From positions 186,001 through 250,000 of the forward strand of contig NZ_JAKREV010000003.1 in NCBI RefSeq assembly GCF_022664465.1: 64,000 nt of DNA. Direction: 5' to 3'. Source of the DNA: Sphingomonas hankookensis (GTDB taxonomy: Bacteria; Pseudomonadota; Alphaproteobacteria; Sphingomonadales; Sphingomonadaceae). This document shows positions 35,169 through 44,623 of the stretch, piece after piece (positions within the stretch are counted from its first letter, which is position 1; each line of letters begins with the position of its first letter). The position numbers and the translations under genes are program-made. The notes beneath the pieces were generated by a model that had not been told where the DNA came from, ran no database searches, and saw only the letters and a list, made by a program, of their open reading frames with translations.

Positions 35169-35689
35169 TCGACGCTGATGCCCCCGAAGAGGTGATGTGG
35201 GCGGGCCGCTTCATCACCGCGAAGAAGCGTGGCCGCTGGGAATATGTCGGGCGCGCCAACGGGATCGGCGCGGCGGTGATCGTCGCGATCGATGACGGTC
35301 ATGTGCTGCTGGTCGAGCAGTATCGCGTGCCGCTGGGGCGCAACTGCATCGAGCTGCCGGCCGGGCTGGTCGGGGACGATGCGGAAGGCGAGGCCGCGGC
35401 GGTGGCGGCGACGCGCGAGTTGGAAGAGGAAACCGGCTATCGCGCGGGGTCGATGGTGTCGCTGGGCGAATATCATTCGTCGCCGGGGATGGTGTCGGAG
35501 AGTTTTACGCTGTTTCGTGCCGGGGCGTTGGAGAAGGTCGGTGACGGTGGCGGGGTGCCGGGGGAGGATATTGTCGTCCACCGGGTTGCGCTGGCGGAGG
35601 TGGCCGGGTTCGTGGCCGGGCAGCGGGCGGCGGGTAAGGCGGTCGATGTGAAACTGTTGCTGTTGTTGGCGCCGGTGTTGTTGGGGTGA
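35165..35689 (+). CDS. Nudix hydrolase (ADP-ribose pyrophosphatase type)
   Basis: A 174-residue hydrolase of nucleoside diphosphate derivatives. The Nudix box GX5EX7REUXEEXGU is complete ([20 protein letters not shown], then TGY). The upstream [20 protein letters not shown] is typical of ADP-sugar pyrophosphatases. Its ATG overlaps the TPM gene stop (ATGA). Why it sits in the lemA-TPM operon is not clear. Confidence 0.9.
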   Translation: MIDADAPEEVMWAGRFITAKKRGRWEYVGRANGIGAAVIVAIDDGHVLLVEQYRVPLGRNCIELPAGLVGDDAEGEAAAVAATRELEEETGYRAGSMVSLGEYHSSPGMVSESFTLFRAGALEKVGDGGGVPGEDIVVHRVALAEVAGFVAGQRAAGKAVDVKLLLLLAPVLLG

Positions 35690-35710
35690 GGACTTATCCG
35701 CGACCTCTCC

Positions 35711-35739
35711 CGTCACCCTGGGTCAAGCCCGGGGTGACG
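35711..35739. repeat. Short palindrome related to family A
   Basis: CGTCACCC-TGGGTCAAGCCCG-GGGTGACG has perfect 8-bp arms. The right end repeats the one near 27358-27373. It follows the Nudix stop by about 20 bases and could fold in the transcript, but lacks a T run. Confidence 0.55.
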
Positions 35740-35840
35740 GGTGGGATAGGTTGCTTACCCATGCGACGTTTGCACTGCTCCTACCCTCTGCGCCACGACC
35801 TCCCGTTGCTCCCTCCTCCTTCCGTTTGCCCGCCCCCTTC

Positions 35841-35960
35841 CGTTTGCTTCGAGCGCAGGCTCGAGCTTGTCGAGAACCATAGTCGAGAAGGGCGTGCCCC
35901 AAACAGGGAGTTCTCGACGGACGCTTCTCGACTTCGCTCGAAGCTGCTCGAACCGAACGG
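35841..35960. repeat. Family C palindromic repeat, copy 2
   Basis: It is the same element as 30449-30567, with matching blocks throughout (TTCGAGCGCAGGCTCGAGCT at the left, CTTCTCGACTTCGCTCGAAG and CTGCTCGAACCGAACGG at the right). Like copy 1, it lies about 20 bases past the stop of a minus-strand gene. Confidence 0.85.
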
Positions 35961-35980
35961 GGATAGTTGGGGGAAGGGGA

Positions 35981-36739
35981 CTACCCCTTGTGGGTGCCGC
36001 TGGGGCTCGCACTGGGCGTCGGTACCGGCACGCGGCACGGCACGATCGCCTTTGGCTCCGGGCGCGGCCCTACCGGCGTGAACATCGCGGTATAGCCGCC
36101 GGCCGAGGGCATGGGCTGCAGTTCGACCAGACGATAGCCGACCGCCTCGAACTCGCATTTCAGCAGCGCGGGTGGGGTGCCGTGGTTCTGGGTGCGGCGG
36201 TCGGCGTCGACCACCACCACGCGACCGCCGGGGCGCAACGACGGGCGCAGGTTCCACAGGAACGCGTAAGGCTCGGCGATCTCGTGGTACATGTGCACCA
36301 TCAGCACCCGGTCGAAGCTGTTCGCCGGCAGCTTCGCATCGTCGGGCTCGCCCAGCCGCACGCTGACATTGTCGAGCCGTTCGCGCGCGACGCGTTGCGC
36401 CAGTGCGTCGCGGATCTGGGGAATGATGTCCTCGGCCAGCACGCGGCCGTCGTCGCCGACGCGCTGCGCCAAGCGGATGGTGTAATAGCCCTCGCCCGCG
36501 CCGATATCGGCGACGGTCATGCCGGGCGCGATGCCGGCCTTGTCCATCACCAGTTCGGCTTCGTTCAGCCGGTCGCGCGATTCCTCGGTCGACCAGCGCG
36601 CCGACACGATCGTCGCCACCGGCCGGTCGGCCTTGGGAAACACCGGTTTGCTCTCGCCATGCGCATTGGCGACCGATCCCGGCTGCGTCGCATCGCAGCC
36701 GGTCAGCATCAGCAGCACCATGGGCAAAGCGTAGCGCAT
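35981..36739 (-). CDS. Class I SAM-dependent methyltransferase with lipoprotein signal
   Basis: A 252-residue protein. A lipoprotein signal peptide (MRYALPMVLLMLTGCDATQP, lipobox LTGC) is followed by a class I methyltransferase fold: AGIAPGMTVADIGAGEGYYT (SAM-binding loop), VLAEDIIPQI, and FDRVLMVHMYHEIAEPYAFL. A SAM enzyme outside the cytoplasm would lack its cofactor, so either the leader is not cleaved or the protein has another role; this cannot be settled here. The C-terminus is Pro-rich. It starts two bases after the prfB stop. Confidence 0.8.
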   Translation of the reverse strand: MRYALPMVLLMLTGCDATQPGSVANAHGESKPVFPKADRPVATIVSARWSTEESRDRLNEAELVMDKAGIAPGMTVADIGAGEGYYTIRLAQRVGDDGRVLAEDIIPQIRDALAQRVARERLDNVSVRLGEPDDAKLPANSFDRVLMVHMYHEIAEPYAFLWNLRPSLRPGGRVVVVDADRRTQNHGTPPALLKCEFEAVGYRLVELQPMPSAGGYTAMFTPVGPRPEPKAIVPCRVPVPTPSASPSGTHKG

Positions 36740-36740
36740 C

Positions 36741-37868
36741 TCAGTCGACATCCTCGACATCGACCGCTTCGCCGGTCACACGCTGCGACAGGGCGGCGGC
36801 CATGAACGGGTCGAGCGCACCGTCCAGTACGTCGCCGGGCGCGGTCGAGACGACGCCGGTGCGCAGGTCCTTCACCATCTGATACGGTTGCAGCACGTAG
36901 GACCGGATCTGGTGACCCCAGCCGATATCGGTCTTGGTCGCGTTCTCGGCATTGGCCTCCGCCTCGCGGATCGCCAGTTCGCGCTCGTACAGGCGGGCGC
37001 GCAGCTGGTTATAGGCTTCGGCCTTGTTCTTGTGCTGCGAACGCTGGTTCTGGCACTGCACCACGATCCCGGTCGGAATGTGGGTGATACGCACCGCCGA
37101 ATCGGTCGTGTTGATGTGCTGCCCGCCGGCACCCGACGCGCGGTAGGTGTCGATGCGCAGGTCGCTTTCGTTATACTCGACCTCGATATTGTCGTCGATC
37201 ACCGGATAGACCCAGATCGACGCGAACGAGGTGTGGCGGCGTGCGGCGCTGTCATAGGGGCTGATGCGGACGAGGCGGTGGACGCCGCCCTCGGTCTTGG
37301 CGAAGCCATAGGCGTTCTCGCCCTTGATCAGCAGCGTCGCCGACTTGATGCCGGCCTGTTCGCCCGAATGCTGGTCGACCAGTTCGACCTTCATGCCGCG
37401 GCGTTCGGCCCAGCGGGTGTACATGCGTTGCAGCATGCCGGCCCAGTCCTGGCTCTCGGTCCCGCCGGCGCCGGCGTTGATCTCGATATAGGTGTCGTTG
37501 CCATCGGCTTCGCCCGACAGCAGCGCCTGCACCTTGTCGTGATCGGCACGCTTCGCCAGTTCGGCGAGGCCCGCGACGCCTTCCTCGGCCATCTCGGTAT
37601 CGCCTTCCTCGTCGGCCATCTCGATCAGCTCGACGGTGTCGGACAGCTCGCGTTCGATGGTGCGGGTGGCGGTGATCGCCTCGTCCAGCCGGCGGCGTTC
37701 GCGCATCACTTCCTGCGCGGCCTTGGGATCGTTCCACAATGCCTGGTCCTCGACGCGCGCGTTCAGCTCGTCGAGCCGGCGCAGCGCGCGGTCCCAGTCG
37801 AGGAAGCGGCGCAGCAGCGCGAGGGCATCGTTGATCTTGTCTACATGAGCTTGCGCTTCGGCGCGCAT
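36741..37868 (-). CDS. prfB: Peptide chain release factor 2
   Basis: A 375-residue RF2 that ends translation at UGA and UAA. The catalytic GGQ lies in [20 protein letters not shown] and the preceding [20 protein letters not shown] holds the codon-recognition region. Unlike E. coli prfB, the N-terminus ([20 protein letters not shown]) shows no internal UGA or programmed +1 frameshift; the frame is continuous. The ATG is preceded by GGAG at a suitable distance. The lipoprotein methyltransferase gene follows directly. Confidence 0.96.
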   Translation of the reverse strand: MRAEAQAHVDKINDALALLRRFLDWDRALRRLDELNARVEDQALWNDPKAAQEVMRERRRLDEAITATRTIERELSDTVELIEMADEEGDTEMAEEGVAGLAELAKRADHDKVQALLSGEADGNDTYIEINAGAGGTESQDWAGMLQRMYTRWAERRGMKVELVDQHSGEQAGIKSATLLIKGENAYGFAKTEGGVHRLVRISPYDSAARRHTSFASIWVYPVIDDNIEVEYNESDLRIDTYRASGAGGQHINTTDSAVRITHIPTGIVVQCQNQRSQHKNKAEAYNQLRARLYERELAIREAEANAENATKTDIGWGHQIRSYVLQPYQMVKDLRTGVVSTAPGDVLDGALDPFMAAALSQRVTGEAVDVEDVD

Positions 37869-37924
37869 GGGGAAAACTCCGGGAAAGGCTGGGTACAGGG
37901 GATGCCGCCGATATAGGGCGCGCG

Positions 37925-40447
37925 CTAGTAGATTCCCCCTTCGCGTTGCAAGAAGTCGCTGTCGCGCGGTTGCGCCTGCTGTTGGGTCGGCGCGACGCGG
38001 GTCGGGTCGCGGGTGACGGGGGCGCGCGCCTCGCCGAGGCGCCCGGTGGCACGGCGCGCCTCGGTCTCGGGCTTGAACGCTTCCCAGATGATCGCCGCCT
38101 TGGGATCGGTCGTCGGCCAGCCGCCATAGACCGGGCGGCCGCTGGCGCGGTCGATGCGGACCATGCGGATGCCGGCGGGGGCGCGGAACGGCAGCACCTC
38201 CATGTCCTTATACGCCTTCACTGCGAAGCTCTTGTAGATCGGCGCGGCGATCGTGCCGCCCTGCGCATAGCCGCCGAGGTTGCGGGGCGTGTCGAAGCCC
38301 AGATAGAGCCCGGCGATCATCTGCGGCGTGCCGCCGACGAACCAGACGTCGGTCGGACCGGTCGAGGTGCCGGTCTTGCCCATGATCGGCCGGTTCAGAT
38401 CGCGCAGTGTGGTGGCGGTGCCGCGCTGGATCACGCCTTCCATGATATGCACCATCTGGTAGGCGCTCATCGCGTCCATGACCTGCCGCGACTTGATCTG
38501 CGGACGCGGCATCGGCTTGCCGTCCCAATCGGGCGCGTTGCAGCCATCGCAGGCACGCCAGTTCTGCGGCAGGATCACCTTGCCGCGGCGGTCCTGCACG
38601 AAATCGATCACCGTGGGCTTCAGCTCGCGGCCCTGGTTGGCGAGGATCGAATAGGCGTTGACCATGCGCATGACCGTCGTCTCGCCCGCGCCCAGCGCAT
38701 AGGAGAGGTACGGCGGAAACTTCTCGTCGCTGACGCCGACACGCTGGATCAGGTCGTTGACCTTGTCCATGCCGGTCTGTGCCGCCGCGCGCACCGTCAT
38801 CAGGTTGCGCGACTGTTCGACGCCCCAGCGCATGGTGTGCGGCCCGGCGCCGCCGCCGCCGAAGTTGCGGAAGCATTTCTGGCCCAGCCGACCGCCCTGA
38901 TTCACGCAGAACGGGCCGTCGACGATGATCGAGGCCGGGGTCATCCCCGCCTCCAGCGCGGCGGCATAGACGATCGGCTTGATCGTCGATCCGGGCTGGC
39001 GCATCGCCTGCGTCGCGCGGTTGAACGACTGGATACGGCTGTCGAACCCGCCCTGCATGGCGAGGATGCGGCCGGTGCGCGGGTCTTCGACGACCATGCC
39101 GCCCGACACGCGCGGGACCGAGCGCAATGCCCAGTCGCTGCCTGCGGGCGCGACCGCGACGATGTCGCCGGGTTCGAGCGCGGCATAGGCGGTACCGCCC
39201 TGCCCCCGCACCGGCATTACCGCATTGCCGCGCGGCAACGTACCCGTGCGACCGTCGGCAAAGCCGAGCTGCGCCTCGCCACCCGATCTGGAAATGACGA
39301 TCGCCGCCTGCCAGTCCTGGTAATCGATCGCGATATTGGTGTTGAGCAGCGCGGACTGCCAATTGTCTCCGTCGATCGTCGCCCGCGGCTTGTTGAGCGG
39401 GCCCGACCAGCCACGCCCCGAATCGAAGCGGATCAACCCCGAACGCAGCGCGTCCTGCGCGTCCTGCTGGATTTTCGGGTCGAGCGAGGTGCGCACCCAC
39501 AGCCCGCCGGCATAGACGCTGTACGGGCCGTCCTTGGCATTCTCACCGAATGCCCCAAGCAGCTGGCGGCGGACTTCCTCAATGAAATAGCCGCCCGCCG
39601 TTTCCTGGCGCGGGGTCTGGCGCGGGATGGTGCCGAGCGGTTGGGCGACCGCTGCCGCACGCTGGGCAGGCGTGATGAAGCCGTTGCGCTCCATTTCGCC
39701 CAGCACCCAGTTGCGCCGGGTGATCGCGCGGTCATAACCACGTTCGGGCGTATAATTGGATGGCCCCTTGGGCAGGATCGCCAGATACGCCATTTGCGGC
39801 AGCGTCAGCTCGCGCAGTTCCTTGCCGAAATAGGCATGGCTCGCCGCCTCCACGCCGAACGCGTTGCGGCCGAGCGCGATCTGGTTGAGATAGAGTTCGA
39901 GAATCTGCTGTTTGGTCAGCGCATTCTCGATGCGATAGGCGAGCAGCGCTTCCTTCGCCTTGCGGACATAGCTGACCTCGTTGGTCAGCAGCAGGTTCTT
40001 CGCCACCTGTTGCGTGATCGTCGACGCGCCGATCGGGCGACCGTCGCGCGTCAGGTTGGTGAACATCGCCGCGGCGATGCCGGGATAGTCGACGCCGTGA
40101 TGTTCGAAGAACGTCCGGTCCTCGGCCGCGAGGAACGCGCGGACCAGCAACGGCGGATATTCGGCATAGGACAGCTGCACGCGGCGTTCGCGGGCATAGC
40201 TGTGGATCGGATCGCCCTCGATCCCGCGGACATTGGTCGGCAGCGGCGGTTCGTACGCGCGTAGCGAATCGACCGACGGCAGCGTGCGCCACAACAGCAG
40301 CCAGATCAGAAAGACGCCGATCCCGGCGAGCAACAGCGCGAAGGCGGGCAAGCGGAACCACCACCGCCGCCGGATACGGGCGAAACGGGCCCGCCAGCTT
40401 GTCCGGGCAGCGGCGTCAGGGGTGGCTTCGGTGTCGGATACGCTCAT
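37925..40447 (-). CDS. mrcA: Penicillin-binding protein 1A (transglycosylase/transpeptidase)
   Basis: An 840-residue bifunctional peptidoglycan synthase. A single N-terminal membrane anchor ([17 protein letters not shown]) is followed by the GT51 domain with [20 protein letters not shown] (catalytic Glu), [15 protein letters not shown] and [20 protein letters not shown]. An OB-like linker precedes the transpeptidase, whose catalytic serine is in [19 protein letters not shown] (near residue 486); SRN and [18 protein letters not shown] complete the active site. A second, shorter PBP1A-like protein is at 59771. Confidence 0.95.
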   Translation of the reverse strand: MSVSDTEATPDAAARTSWRARFARIRRRWWFRLPAFALLLAGIGVFLIWLLLWRTLPSVDSLRAYEPPLPTNVRGIEGDPIHSYARERRVQLSYAEYPPLLVRAFLAAEDRTFFEHHGVDYPGIAAAMFTNLTRDGRPIGASTITQQVAKNLLLTNEVSYVRKAKEALLAYRIENALTKQQILELYLNQIALGRNAFGVEAASHAYFGKELRELTLPQMAYLAILPKGPSNYTPERGYDRAITRRNWVLGEMERNGFITPAQRAAAVAQPLGTIPRQTPRQETAGGYFIEEVRRQLLGAFGENAKDGPYSVYAGGLWVRTSLDPKIQQDAQDALRSGLIRFDSGRGWSGPLNKPRATIDGDNWQSALLNTNIAIDYQDWQAAIVISRSGGEAQLGFADGRTGTLPRGNAVMPVRGQGGTAYAALEPGDIVAVAPAGSDWALRSVPRVSGGMVVEDPRTGRILAMQGGFDSRIQSFNRATQAMRQPGSTIKPIVYAAALEAGMTPASIIVDGPFCVNQGGRLGQKCFRNFGGGGAGPHTMRWGVEQSRNLMTVRAAAQTGMDKVNDLIQRVGVSDEKFPPYLSYALGAGETTVMRMVNAYSILANQGRELKPTVIDFVQDRRGKVILPQNWRACDGCNAPDWDGKPMPRPQIKSRQVMDAMSAYQMVHIMEGVIQRGTATTLRDLNRPIMGKTGTSTGPTDVWFVGGTPQMIAGLYLGFDTPRNLGGYAQGGTIAAPIYKSFAVKAYKDMEVLPFRAPAGIRMVRIDRASGRPVYGGWPTTDPKAAIIWEAFKPETEARRATGRLGEARAPVTRDPTRVAPTQQQAQPRDSDFLQREGGIY

Positions 40448-40518
40448 CGCCCGCGCGGTTTAGCAGGTTTGGGCGTGGGGGAAAGCGGGGCGTGATGCCG
40501 GCGCCCGGCAACCCCTTA

Positions 40519-40602
40519 CGTCATCCCAGCGAAGGCTGGGATCTCCCGGTTATGGCGCGCAGCAGGAGCCGAGGAAGGCCCCAGCCTGCGCTGGGGCGAC
40601 GC
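40519..40602. repeat. Family A repeat, copy 8
   Basis: CGTCATCCCAGC-GAAG-GCTGGGATCTC and GGCCCCAGC-CTGC-GCTGGGGCGAC are inverted around a spacer containing GGCGCGCAGCAGGAGCCGAGG. It lies in the gap between the PBP1A start and the 3' end of the MerR gene. Confidence 0.85.
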
Positions 40603-40643
40603 GCGTGGAAAGGAAGCAGGAAGGGCAACGGGTCGGCCGAAGC

Positions 40644-41009
40644 CTACCGCCCCACCCCATCCGCCGCCAGCGCGTCGGCCAGCAGCGCACGGACGGCGCG
40701 CAGTTCGGTAATGCGCGCGGCCCGACGCGGCGCAGGGGCGACCGGCAACGGCGCCTTCGCCTCCTGTGCCAGCAATTGCTGCACGCCGCGCACGGTATAG
40801 CCCTGTTCGCCGAGCAGGCTGTGGATACGGCGCAACAGCGCGACATCCTCCGGCCGGTAATGGCGGCGGTCGCCGGCGCGGGTCAGCGGGCGGATCTGCG
40901 GGAAGCGCCCTTCCCAATAGCGCAGCCGGTGCTGCGGCACCCCCAGGTCGCGCGCGACCTCCCCGATCGTGCGATAGGCGGTCAGCGCCTTGTCGACCGG
41001 GGGCGCCAA
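40644..41009 (-). CDS. MerR family transcriptional regulator
   Basis: A 121-residue regulator with an N-terminal MerR helix-turn-helix: [20 protein letters not shown], then [20 protein letters not shown] and [20 protein letters not shown]. There is no C-terminal ligand domain or metal-binding cysteine. It is the last gene of the rpmF-plsX-fabH-ihfA set, seven bases after ihfA, an association seen in many alphaproteobacteria. Its targets are unknown. Confidence 0.9.
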   Translation of the reverse strand: MAPPVDKALTAYRTIGEVARDLGVPQHRLRYWEGRFPQIRPLTRAGDRRHYRPEDVALLRRIHSLLGEQGYTVRGVQQLLAQEAKAPLPVAPAPRRAARITELRAVRALLADALAADGVGR

Positions 41010-41016
41010 GAAGCGG

Positions 41017-41316
41017 TCAGTCCGCCGCGACGATGCGATCGCGCATCATCTGGCTGGCGCGGAAGGTCAGCACGCGGCGCGGGGCGATCGGTACCTCGAT
41101 CCCGGTCTTGGGATTGCGGCCGATGCGCTCGCCCTTGTCGCGCAGCACGAAGCTGCCGAAGCCCGAAATCTTGACGTTCTGCCCTTCGGACAGCGATTCG
41201 CACATTGCGCCGAGAATCTGTTCGACGACGCGCGCCGAATCGGCGCGCGACAGGCCGATCTCACGGTGCATTTCCTCGGCGAGGTCTGCGCGAGTCAGCG
41301 TGCCATCGGTAGCCAT
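41017..41316 (-). CDS. ihfA: Integration host factor subunit alpha
   Basis: A 99-residue DNA-bending protein of the HU/IHF family. [40 protein letters not shown] and [20 protein letters not shown] are the alpha-subunit signature; the proline of the NPKTG loop intercalates DNA. The ATG at 41316 follows a Shine-Dalgarno-like GAGG. It lies between fabH and the MerR gene. The beta subunit is not in the window. Confidence 0.93.
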   Translation of the reverse strand: MATDGTLTRADLAEEMHREIGLSRADSARVVEQILGAMCESLSEGQNVKISGFGSFVLRDKGERIGRNPKTGIEVPIAPRRVLTFRASQMMRDRIVAAD

Positions 41317-41390
41317 CGGTGTTCGTTCCTCTTTCGAAATGTTCCGGGCCGATAGCATGGCGTATACGGAGTTTCAAAAATACGAAAGGA

Positions 41391-42353
41391 TTACCAACGC
41401 ACTACGGCGGCGCCCCACGTAAATCCGCCGCCCATCGCCTCCAGCACGACCAGATCGCCGCGCTTGATCCGGCCGTCCTTGACCGCGACGTCCAGCGCGA
41501 GCGGGACCGACGCGGCGGAGGTGTTGGCATGGCGATCGACGGTGACGACCACCTTTTCGGGTGCGAGGCCCAGCTTGCGCGCGGTCGCATCAAGGATGCG
41601 GGCGTTGGCCTGATGCGGCACGACCCAGTCGACGTCTTCGGCGCTGAGACCGGCGAGGGTCAGCGATTCGCCCATTACGGCGGCAAGGTTCACCACCGCG
41701 TGGCGGAACACTTCCTTGCCCTTCATCCGCAGCTTGCCGACGGTGCCGGTGGTCGAGGGACCGCCATCGACATAGAGCAGCCCGTTGTGGCGGCCATCGG
41801 CGTGCAGGCGGGTCGACAGGATACCGCGACCGTCCGGTTCCTCGGTCGCCTCCAGCACGATCGCGCCGGCACCGTCGCCGAACAGGACGCAGGTGGTGCG
41901 ATCTTCCCAGTCGAGGATGCGGCTGAAGGTTTCGGCACCGATCACCAGCGCGCGGCGGTGGACCCCGGCGCGCAGCATCGAATCGGCGACCTGCACCGCG
42001 TAGAGGAAGCCCGAGCAGACCGCCGCCACGTCGAACGCGACGCAGTCGTTGATGCCGAGCGCCGCCTGCACCTTGGTCGCGGTGGCGGGAAAGGTCTGGT
42101 CGGGGGTCGCGGTCGCCAGCACGATCAGGTCGATCTGGCCCGCGTCGAGCCCGGCGGCGGCGATCGCTTCGCGCGCGGCATCGGCGGCGAGCGTCGCGGT
42201 CGTCTCGTGCGGAGCGGCGATGTGGCGGAAACGGATGCCGGTCCGCTCGACGATCCATTCGTCGGAAGTGTCGACGCGTTCGGCCAGCTCGGCGTTCGAG
42301 ACGCGGTTGGCGGGCAGCGCCGATCCGGTACCGGTGACGACCGCGCGGATCAT
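41391..42353 (-). CDS. fabH: 3-oxoacyl-ACP synthase III (KAS III)
   Basis: A 320-residue enzyme that starts fatty acid synthesis by condensing acyl-CoA with malonyl-ACP. The Cys-His-Asn triad is present: [11 protein letters not shown] (Cys near 113), [11 protein letters not shown] and [13 protein letters not shown]. Its ATG overlaps the plsX stop by four bases, and ihfA follows, so the genes are cotranscribed. Confidence 0.97.
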   Translation of the reverse strand: MIRAVVTGTGSALPANRVSNAELAERVDTSDEWIVERTGIRFRHIAAPHETTATLAADAAREAIAAAGLDAGQIDLIVLATATPDQTFPATATKVQAALGINDCVAFDVAAVCSGFLYAVQVADSMLRAGVHRRALVIGAETFSRILDWEDRTTCVLFGDGAGAIVLEATEEPDGRGILSTRLHADGRHNGLLYVDGGPSTTGTVGKLRMKGKEVFRHAVVNLAAVMGESLTLAGLSAEDVDWVVPHQANARILDATARKLGLAPEKVVVTVDRHANTSAASVPLALDVAVKDGRIKRGDLVVLEAMGGGFTWGAAVVRW

Positions 42354-43381
42354 GCCGCCTGCGCCTCGATACCCGCCAGATCGCTGGCGATGCTGCGGGT
42401 CAGGTCGTCGCGCACCATCTTCGCCGCGACCTGGATCGCGTTCGAGATGCCGGCCGCATTGGCGCTGCCATGGCTCTTCACCACCAGCCCGTTGAGGCCG
42501 AGAAATACCGCGCCGTTATGGTTGTTGGGATCGAGATGGTGGCGCAGCAATTCGGTGGCGGGGCGCGAGATCAGGAAGCCGATCTTGCTGCGCACCGACG
42601 AGCGGAACGCGCGCTTGAGCAGATCAGCGACGAAGCGTGCCGTCCCCTCCGCCGTCTTGAGCGCGATATTGCCCGAAAAGCCGTCACACACGACGACGTC
42701 GACCTGTCCGCGCGACAGGCGATCGCCCTCGATATAGCCCGAAAAGGTCATCGGCAGGTGGGGCGAGGCGCGCAGCGTCGCCGCCGCTTCCCGCACGCTG
42801 TCGATGCCCTTCAGCTCTTCGGTGCCGATGTTCAGCAGCGCGACGCGGGGGCTTTCGAGGTCGAGGGCGGTGCGGGCATAGGCCGCGCCCATCACCGCGA
42901 ACTGGACGAGGTTGCGCGCGTCGCACTCGGCATTGGCGCCGAGGTCGAGCATCACCAGGTCGTTGTCGCCGAGGCTGGGGAGCAACGCCGCCAGCGCCGG
43001 GCGGTCGATGCCCGGCATGGTGCGCAGCGACAGCTTGGCCATCGCCATCAGCGCGCCGGTATTGCCCGCCGAAACCGCCGCGGCGGCGCGCCCCTGTTTC
43101 ACCAGGTTGATGGCGACGCCCATCGACGTCACCTTCGCCCTGCGGATCGCCTGGCTGGGCTTGTCCGACGAACCGACGACCTCTGGCGCGTGGACGATTT
43201 CCGACGCGGCGCTGAGGTTGGGGTGCGATTCCAGGCCGGCGCGAATCGCAGCCTCGTCACCGACCAGCAGGAAGCGCATCGATTCGTGGCGTCGCCGGGC
43301 ATGGGCGACGCCCGCCAGCATGGTGGCAAGCCCTTCGTCACCGCCCATCGCGTCGATGGCGATCCAGGACCCGTCAGCCAT
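42350..43381 (-). CDS. plsX: Phosphate acyltransferase PlsX
   Basis: A 343-residue enzyme that converts acyl-ACP to acyl-phosphate for phospholipid synthesis. Landmarks are [57 protein letters not shown] and [20 protein letters not shown]. It lies 27 bp after rpmF and overlaps fabH, the standard rpmF-plsX-fabH order linking ribosome and lipid synthesis. Confidence 0.97.
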   Translation of the reverse strand: MADGSWIAIDAMGGDEGLATMLAGVAHARRRHESMRFLLVGDEAAIRAGLESHPNLSAASEIVHAPEVVGSSDKPSQAIRRAKVTSMGVAINLVKQGRAAAAVSAGNTGALMAMAKLSLRTMPGIDRPALAALLPSLGDNDLVMLDLGANAECDARNLVQFAVMGAAYARTALDLESPRVALLNIGTEELKGIDSVREAAATLRASPHLPMTFSGYIEGDRLSRGQVDVVVCDGFSGNIALKTAEGTARFVADLLKRAFRSSVRSKIGFLISRPATELLRHHLDPNNHNGAVFLGLNGLVVKSHGSANAAGISNAIQVAAKMVRDDLTRSIASDLAGIEAQAA

Positions 43382-43408
43382 GCGTGCTTCCCTGTCCGGT
43401 TGAGCGGA

Positions 43409-43588
43409 TTACGCTTCGACCGAGACGACTTCGCGACCGTTATAGTGGCCGCAGGCGTTGCACAGGTTGTGCGGACGCTTCAGTTCGCCGCAGTTCGGGC
43501 ATTCCTGGAACGACTCGATGCTCAGCGAATCGTGGCTGCGACGCATACCGCGCTTCGAGGGCGAGGTCTTTCTCTTGGGAACTGCCAT
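43409..43588 (-). CDS. rpmF: 50S ribosomal protein L32
   Basis: A 59-residue protein, [20 protein letters not shown] at the N-terminus, with a zinc-ribbon pair of CXXC motifs ([20 protein letters not shown]). The ATG at 43588 is the universal L32 start. It heads the plsX-fabH-ihfA-merR operon; the operon promoter must lie within 43589-43780, where no clear motif was identified. Confidence 0.97.
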   Translation of the reverse strand: MAVPKRKTSPSKRGMRRSHDSLSIESFQECPNCGELKRPHNLCNACGHYNGREVVSVEA

Positions 43589-43781
43589 TTCGGCACCTTT
43601 ATCACTTGAATAGCATGGTGTCGCCACCAACTGCCGACGCGGCCCAGGCAAGTGCCGGACCGTTTGCGCGACCGACGACCCGCCGGACCGGCAAACAGGC
43701 TGGTCGCGAAGCGAAAAGCGCCTATAGCGTTTTCACGTAGGGTTGCAAGCTTTGGGTTGCTCGCAAACGACGCACCTTCTT

Positions 43782-43868
43782 GTCGTATCCCGCGCAGGCG
43801 GGGATCCAAAGCGTCGAACGCTGCCGTCGCCCTGCCTGACCCGGGATCCCCGCCTGCGCGGGGATACG
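43782..43868. repeat. Family A repeat, copy 9 (CCCGC variant)
   Basis: GTCGTATCCCGC-GCAG-GCGGGGATCC and GGGATCCCCGC-CTGC-GCGGGGATACGG are inverted around a spacer with CGTCGAACGCTGCCGTCG. It ends 10 bases before the stop of the minus-strand metallo-hydrolase gene. Confidence 0.85.
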
Positions 43869-43877
43869 GATGGGTCC

Positions 43878-44537
43878 TTAATGCCCCAGCACCTTGTCCC
43901 CCACAAAGGGATTGGTCGCCCGTTCGTGACCGAAGGTACTGCCCGGACCATGACCCGGCACGAACGCGACGTCGTCGCCCAGCGGCCACAGCTTGGTCAC
44001 GACCGATGTGAGCAATGCCTGATGATCCGACAGCGGGAAGTCGGTGCGGCCAACCGATCCCTGGAACAACACGTCGCCGACCAGCGCGAATCGGGCGGCT
44101 TCGTGGAAGAAGATGACGTGGCCGGGCGTGTGGCCGGGCGTTTCGTAGACCGACAGCGTCGCCTCGCCCACGGTCACCGTGTCGCCTTCGACCAGCCACC
44201 GGTCGGGTTCGAACGGTACGCCGCGCAGGCCCCAGCGCTTGCCGTCCTCGTCCAGCCGCGCGATCCAGAAGCGATCGGCCTCGTGCGGCCCCTCGATCGG
44301 CACGCCCAGCTGCTCGGCGAGCGGCTTGGCCTCGCCGCAATGGTCGATATGACCGTGGGTCAGGAGGATTTTCTCGATCGTCACCCCCTGCTGTTCGGCC
44401 GCGGCGAGCAGGCGCGGCAGGTCGCCGCCAGGATCGACGAACGCGCCGCGCATCGTCTTCGTGCACCATAGCAACGTGCAATTCTGTTGCAGCGGAGTCA
44501 CCGGGATGATCGCCGCGCGGATCGGGGATGGAGTCAT
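43878..44537 (-). CDS. MBL-fold metallo-hydrolase (glyoxalase II-like)
   Basis: A 219-residue metallo-beta-lactamase-fold enzyme. The metal-binding HXHXDH motif is in ILLTHGHIDHCGEAKPLAEQ, with VYETPGHTPGHVIFF and FVPGHGPGSTFGHER supplying further ligands. The size and motifs fit the hydroxyacylglutathione hydrolase-like/YcbL group that hydrolyses thioesters; the substrate is not certain. It is divergent from the pabBC fusion. Confidence 0.9.
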   Translation of the reverse strand: MTPSPIRAAIIPVTPLQQNCTLLWCTKTMRGAFVDPGGDLPRLLAAAEQQGVTIEKILLTHGHIDHCGEAKPLAEQLGVPIEGPHEADRFWIARLDEDGKRWGLRGVPFEPDRWLVEGDTVTVGEATLSVYETPGHTPGHVIFFHEAARFALVGDVLFQGSVGRTDFPLSDHQALLTSVVTKLWPLGDDVAFVPGHGPGSTFGHERATNPFVGDKVLGH

Positions 44538-44623
44538 GCCGCCCGCCTTACTGCTTAATGGCGTGTACACAAAGCAGCGTAAGAATGGTTGCCCCGCGCG
44601 CGCGCAACCGGCAAGCGTGGACG

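Noticed and set aside
37740-37868. Programmed +1 frameshift in prfB
   Set aside because: The N-terminal frame is continuous and has no internal TGA at the usual codon.
37946-40264. A 772-codon plus-strand frame opposite the first PBP1A gene
   Set aside because: Antisense shadow; the minus-strand frame has complete catalytic motifs.
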